The notes under the pieces: model-generated
Seen by the model: only the letters and a program-made list of their open reading frames with translations
The model's database searches: none
What the model was told of the DNA's origin: nothing
Assembly: GCA_910585505.1 (NCBI GenBank)
Contig: CAJUFF010000048.1
Coordinates: 1 to 16,968 of the forward strand
Direction: 5' to 3'
From: an uncultured Ruminiclostridium sp.
Lineage (GTDB): Bacteria > Bacillota > Clostridia > Oscillospirales > Ruminococcaceae
DNA length: 16,968 bases
Translations under genes and position numbers: made by a program
In this document: positions 13,645 through 16,968 of the stretch, in pieces
Position numbering within the stretch: position 1 is the stretch's first letter
How the letters are laid out: the number at the start of each line of letters is the position of its first letter

Positions 13645-15057
13645 ATGGGTATAAAAATGGAGATCGCACTGGGTGTAATTATAATAGTCCTGCTTATAGC
13701 AGTAATTGTTTTGCAGCTTATGGGAAAGCGCACCTCGGATCTGAGCCGCATTACCGCACTGCTGCGGAGTCAGGCGGACGAACAGCGCGACATTGTGGCC
13801 AGGCAAATTTCGGACGGAGCGACTGAACAGTTCAAACGCTTCGGACTTATACAGGAAAGCGTACAGTCAACCTTGCAGCGCAACCGCGAGGAAGTAAACC
13901 TTCGTCTCCGCGAGTTTCAGGAACAGCTTGACAGTCGTTTGTCCGCAAACGGACAACAGGTGAGAGAAACGCTGCAATCAAGCCGCACGGAAACAAATGC
14001 CACATTACAGGAAAACAGGAACGAAATCAATCTCCGTCTCCGCGAATTTCAGGAACAGCTTGACGGCCGTCTTTCTTCGATTCAAAGAAACAACGCCGAA
14101 AATATAGAAAAAATAAACTTAACCCTTGAAAGCAAGATGAAATCGCTTCAGGAAAGCAACGAAAAGCGGCTTGAGCAAATGCAGGGCGTGGTTGACGAAA
14201 AGCTTCAGAAAACCCTTGAAACACGGCTTGCACAATCATTTGAGCTGGTCAGCAGACAGCTTGAAAGCGTGGGACAGGGGTTGGGAGAAATGAAAGCCCT
14301 TGCCGCCGACGCGAAAAGCCTTAAAAACGCTCTTACAAATGTCAAAGAGAGGGGAACTTACGGAGAAGTGCGGCTTGAAAAGCTGCTGTCCGATATTCTT
14401 GCTCCCTCGCAATATGAAACAAACGCGGAAATATCGGGTGGAAAACGAGTTGAGTTTGTTATAAAGCTTCCCGGAAACGGCGATGCTCCTTTGCTGCTTC
14501 CGATTGACAGCAAATTTCCGATTGAAGATTATAACCGTCTCCTTGACGCGGAAGACAAAACCGCCATTGATGAAGCGAGAAAGTCTTTGGCTGCAAAGAT
14601 ACGTTCTTTTGCAAAGGATATATCGGACAAGTATATTTTACCTCCGAAAACAACCGATTTCGCGTTAATGTTTCTTCCTACCGAGGGACTTTATGCCGAG
14701 GTTGTGCAGAATGTACCGCTTTTTGAAGAACTGCGCAATAAGTATAAGGTGACGGCCGTGGGGGCAACCACGTTATCCGCGTTCCTGTCATCGCTGCAAA
14801 TCGGTTTTAAAACGCTCGCAATAGAACAGCGTTCACAGGAGGTCTGGGATATTCTGAGGGCGGTTAAGAAGCAGTTCGGGGAATTTGAAAAGGTGCTGTC
14901 AACCGCTCATAAACAGATACAGACGGCGGACAAAACTCTTGAAACGATTGTGGGCGTAAGAACACGGATGATAAACAGAGCGCTCCGTGATGTGGAGGAG
15001 CTTGGAGAAACCGGAAGCATAAAGCTTCTCGAAGTTACTGACGAAGCCGATGAATAG
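13645..15057 (+). CDS. rmuC: RmuC family DNA recombination protein
   Basis: A 470-residue RmuC protein, implicated in limiting recombination at inverted repeats and probably a nuclease. There is an N-terminal membrane anchor (about 6-26), a long coiled coil (about 35-215), then the RmuC domain (about 225-440). The domain has GTYGEVRLE (237-245), PIDSKFP (286-292) and FLPTEG (343-348). The coiled coil contains two near-identical 21-residue blocks, NREEVNLRLREFQEQLDSRL and its copy, at about 80-100 and 124-144. The period is 44 residues (132 bp), and a 30-bp core shows one base difference. Start chosen at ATG 13645 (AGAGAAAGAG upstream); ATG 13657 is possible, and a TTG at 13582 would add 21 atypical residues before the anchor. 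Probably co-transcribed with cdaA-cdaR. Confidence 0.93.
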   Translation: MGIKMEIALGVIIIVLLIAVIVLQLMGKRTSDLSRITALLRSQADEQRDIVARQISDGATEQFKRFGLIQESVQSTLQRNREEVNLRLREFQEQLDSRLSANGQQVRETLQSSRTETNATLQENRNEINLRLREFQEQLDGRLSSIQRNNAENIEKINLTLESKMKSLQESNEKRLEQMQGVVDEKLQKTLETRLAQSFELVSRQLESVGQGLGEMKALAADAKSLKNALTNVKERGTYGEVRLEKLLSDILAPSQYETNAEISGGKRVEFVIKLPGNGDAPLLLPIDSKFPIEDYNRLLDAEDKTAIDEARKSLAAKIRSFAKDISDKYILPPKTTDFALMFLPTEGLYAEVVQNVPLFEELRNKYKVTAVGATTLSAFLSSLQIGFKTLAIEQRSQEVWDILRAVKKQFGEFEKVLSTAHKQIQTADKTLETIVGVRTRMINRALRDVEELGETGSIKLLEVTDEADE

Positions 15058-15204
15058 TACCCATCTTTAATAAAGTCTACAATTTGATTATAGATAGGCA
15101 TGACAAAAATATAGTGTTTTTCGCCAAAAAAAGAAAAATTATTTGTCCTTTTTTGAAGTTACTTACAAATTAATTGTTTAGTTTTGCAAGAATCAAAAAA
15201 TAAC

Positions 15205-15233
15205 TTGCATTTTTTGCAGCTTTGAAATATAAT
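15205..15233 (+). promoter_or_regulatory. Promoter of the aminotransferase gene
   Basis: TTGCAT (15205-15210), exactly 17 bp, then TATAAT (15228-15233). It predicts a ~100-nt leader with no obvious strong hairpin. The 283-nt gap after rmuC is otherwise A/T-rich, and I see no terminator for rmuC in it. Confidence 0.85.
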
Positions 15234-15340
15234 AGATAAAGTAAATAAAGAAAATGCACAGAAAAACAAGCTTCGTATTTGAATAATTTTATTTATTTGT
15301 GTTCAGAGTTTATATTTAATGGAAAGGAAAGGTTGCAAAA

Positions 15341-16624
15341 ATGTACAAGGATATGACAAAAGAACAGCTTGCGGCTGAAAAGGCCGCAGTCAAAGCAAAG
15401 TACGAGGAATACAAGGCAGAGGGACTTAAACTCGATATGTCAAGAGGTAAACCCGCCACGGAACAGCTTGATCTTACCGACGATATGCTTTTACACTGCC
15501 TTGACGGCGCTCATATAAGCGAAACGGGCGTAGACTGCCGCAACTACGGAGTACTGGACGGAATTTACGAAGCTAAGCGCCTGTTTATGGCAATGCTTGA
15601 AGTAGGAAGATATGAGATAATAGTGGGCGGAAACTCCAGCCTTTGCATGATGTATGACAGCATAGCGAGAGCCATGCTTCTCGGCGTAATGGGCGGTAAA
15701 AAGCCATGGAGCAAGTACGAGCATGTTAAATTTCTTTGTCCCGCTCCGGGCTATGACAGACATTTTGCCATTTGTGAGAGTATGGGTATTGAGATGATAA
15801 CCGTTCCTTATAAAGAAGACGGTCCCGATATGGACATGATAGAGGAGCTAGTATCAAAGGACGAAGAGATAAAGGGAATTTGGTGTGTTCCAATGTACTC
15901 CAATCCAATGGGAATAACCTATTCCGATGAGGTGGTCAGGCGCTTTGCCAATCTTTCGCCAAAGGCGGATGATTTCAGGATATACTGGGACAACGCTTAC
16001 TGCGTCCATCATCTGACCGATACTCCTGATCACCTTCTGAACATATTGGAGGAGTGCAAAAAAACAGGCAAGGAAGATATGGTATATATTTTCACCTCAA
16101 CCTCCAAGATAAGCTTTCCCGGCGGAGGATTGGCGGTGCTTGCCGCCAGCGAGGACAACATTAACTTTATAAAAAATCAGATGGCATACCAGACTATAGG
16201 CTACGATAAGCTCAATCAGTTAAGACACGCGCGTTTCTTTAAAGACTTTGACGGTATAAAGGAGCATATGAAAAAGCATCGCGCTATTATCGAGCCAAAA
16301 TTCAATGCGGTTCTTGACGCTCTCGACAGGGAGATAGCTCCTTTGGGTATAGGAAACTGGCACAAGCCGAACGGAGGTTACTTTATCGCTTTTGACGGAC
16401 TTGACGGCACGGCAAAGAGAACGGTGCAGCTTTGTAAGGAAGCCGGAGTAGTGCTTACCGACGCCGGAGCCACATTTCCTTACGGAATAGATCCCCGTGA
16501 CAGAAACATCAGACTTGCACCTACTTTCCCCACTGTGGATGAGCTGAAAAAGGCGATAGAAATTTTCTGTACAGCGGTAAAATTGGCGAGTATTGAAGTT
16601 ATGGAAGGTAATTCGGATTTATAA
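15341..16624 (+). CDS. Aspartate-type aminotransferase (PF12897 / subgroup Ic-like)
   Basis: A 427-residue PLP aminotransferase of fold type I. The PLP lysine is K256 in TSTSKISFPGGG. Cofactor contacts are GGNSS (96-100), the N188-P189 pair in SNPMGITY, and D217 and Y220 in YWDNAY. The substrate-carboxylate arginine is R391 in RLAPTFP. The pattern (LDMSRGKP at 31-38, SKISFPGGG and NGGYF at 344-348) matches the group first annotated as MocR-type or alanine-glyoxylate aminotransferases. That group includes the Corynebacterium aspartate aminotransferase, so aspartate/2-oxoglutarate transamination is the likely reaction. ATG at 15341 has AAGGAAAGG upstream. It is a single-gene unit with a strong promoter and strong terminator. 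Cytoplasmic. Confidence 0.9.
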   Translation: MYKDMTKEQLAAEKAAVKAKYEEYKAEGLKLDMSRGKPATEQLDLTDDMLLHCLDGAHISETGVDCRNYGVLDGIYEAKRLFMAMLEVGRYEIIVGGNSSLCMMYDSIARAMLLGVMGGKKPWSKYEHVKFLCPAPGYDRHFAICESMGIEMITVPYKEDGPDMDMIEELVSKDEEIKGIWCVPMYSNPMGITYSDEVVRRFANLSPKADDFRIYWDNAYCVHHLTDTPDHLLNILEECKKTGKEDMVYIFTSTSKISFPGGGLAVLAASEDNINFIKNQMAYQTIGYDKLNQLRHARFFKDFDGIKEHMKKHRAIIEPKFNAVLDALDREIAPLGIGNWHKPNGGYFIAFDGLDGTAKRTVQLCKEAGVVLTDAGATFPYGIDPRDRNIRLAPTFPTVDELKKAIEIFCTAVKLASIEVMEGNSDL

Positions 16625-16639
16625 TTTCAAAAAAATAAT

Positions 16640-16678
16640 AAAGGACTGCGGATTCGTATAAGCGGGTCGCAGTCCTTT
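16640..16678 (+). terminator. Rho-independent terminator of the aminotransferase gene
   Basis: AAAGGACTGCG (16640-16650) pairs perfectly with CGCAGTCCTTT (16668-16678) over a 17-nt loop, followed by TTTGCTTTTTTT. It is 15 nt beyond the stop codon. Confidence 0.92.
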
Positions 16679-16805
16679 TTTGCTTTTTTTGAGCAAATTT
16701 GTGAATAATACTATGCCTTGTTTGAAAAATCGGAAACGCCGTCTTTTCGCCCCAAACGGTCATCTTCTGCGTCGAAAAGCCTTGTCAAACGAAGGTTTGA
16801 TACTA

Positions 16806-16849
16806 ATTCCCGATCAAATTATAGACAAATTTTGTTGTCGATCGGGAAT
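16806..16849 (+). repeat. 44-bp hairpin repeat, ATTCCCGATC family, intact copy
   Basis: Outer arms are ATTCCCGATC (16806-16815) and GATCGGGAAT (16840-16849). Inner arms are GACAA (16824-16828) and TTGTC (16835-16839), the left side carrying an 8-nt bulge AAATTATA. The reverse complement of this element is found at 77-120, and a broken copy starts at 10985. Confidence 0.8.
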
Positions 16850-16871
16850 CGTGCTTATTTCAAACAAGACC

Positions 16872-16918
16872 TAATCCCTTTTTAAACTGTGGGTATTACC
16901 TCAGTTAAAAAGGGATTA
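16872..16918. repeat. 47-bp palindromic element, TAATCCCTTTTTAAACTG arms
   Basis: TAATCCCTTTTTAAACTG (16872-16889) pairs with CAGTTAAAAAGGGATTA (16902-16918) except for one extra A. The 12-nt loop contains the small palindrome GGTATTACC. No second copy is seen in the window. Confidence 0.72.
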
Positions 16919-16923
16919 TACTA

Positions 16924-16967
16924 ATAACCATTTTGACACAGGATAAAATCATAGTCAAAATGGTTAT
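16924..16967 (-). repeat. 44-bp hairpin repeat, ATAACCATTTTGAC family, copy 2
   Basis: A perfect 14-bp inverted repeat, ATAACCATTTTGAC (16924-16937) and GTCAAAATGGTTAT (16954-16967). Its 16-nt loop ACAGGATAAAATCATA is the reverse complement of the loop at 6541-6556 with one difference. CTA precedes ATAACC in both copies when read in the same orientation. Confidence 0.85.
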
Positions 16968-16968
16968 T

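Noticed and set aside
13528..13806. Antisense open frame of 92 codons opposite the cdaR-rmuC junction
   Set aside because: It overlaps two well-supported genes in the opposite strand and shows no domain or start signal.
16806..16918. Integron attC-like recombination sites
   Set aside because: Arms do not carry the RYYYAAC/GTTRRRY core pair at the ends, and no integrase or cassette genes are nearby.
16806..16967. Closely spaced similar-length repeats resembling a short CRISPR array
   Set aside because: The three units have different sequences, each is itself a palindrome, and the spacers are 22 and 5 bp; no cas gene is present.

Overview
The window looks like a chromosomal segment from a low-to-mid G+C Firmicute, most likely a gut-type clostridium (Oscillospiraceae/Ruminococcus-like). 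The evidence is the gene order rplS - lepB - rbgA - rnhB - yraN, a cdaA-cdaR pair, Firmicute-type -35/-10 promoters with 17-bp spacers, AGGAGG-type ribosome binding sites and a YbbR protein with four repeats. No tRNA, rRNA, CRISPR array, phage or complete transposase gene was seen.

Layout. From 143 to 8576 every gene is on the minus strand. Read in transcription order they are: a small acidic membrane protein and an M50/SpoIVFB-like site-2 protease (8576-7696); rplS with a strong promoter and a folded leader (7545-6998); a 690-nt stretch with no genes but many hairpins and repeats (6997-6308); two tandem signal peptidase I genes, the ribosome-assembly GTPase rbgA, RNase HII and YraN (6307-2519); then threonine synthase from its own promoter and a metallophosphoesterase (2377-143). 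After a repeat-rich gap comes a lone minus-strand SGNH-esterase lipoprotein (10645-9224) with its own promoter and terminator. The plus-strand block is cdaA - cdaR - rmuC (11250-15057), followed by an independently transcribed aspartate-type aminotransferase (15341-16624) with a strong terminator.

How the genes fit together. The rplS-to-yraN block is housekeeping: ribosomal protein, large-subunit assembly, protein export processing, R-loop removal and a nuclease-like protein. CdaA makes c-di-AMP and CdaR regulates it; the usual third partner, glmM, is not next to them, and rmuC occupies that place. ThrC and the aminotransferase belong to aspartate-family amino acid metabolism but are far apart and separately transcribed.

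The most unusual content is non-coding. A roughly 180-bp, highly foldable, MITE-like element occurs three times: truncated at 1-76, and complete at 8700-8879 and 10806-10984. Its two complete copies bracket the esterase gene in direct orientation. Two of its copies abut, with opposite ends, a 44-bp hairpin repeat beginning ATTCCCGATC. A second MITE-like family (ends ATTTAAGGCAACACCGC) occurs as a 156-bp and a 76-bp version. A third dispersed element, a 44-bp hairpin (ATAACCATTTTGAC arms), occurs at 6527 and 16924 in opposite orientations. Several other perfect or near-perfect palindromes of similar length sit beside these. All comparisons were made by eye within this window only.
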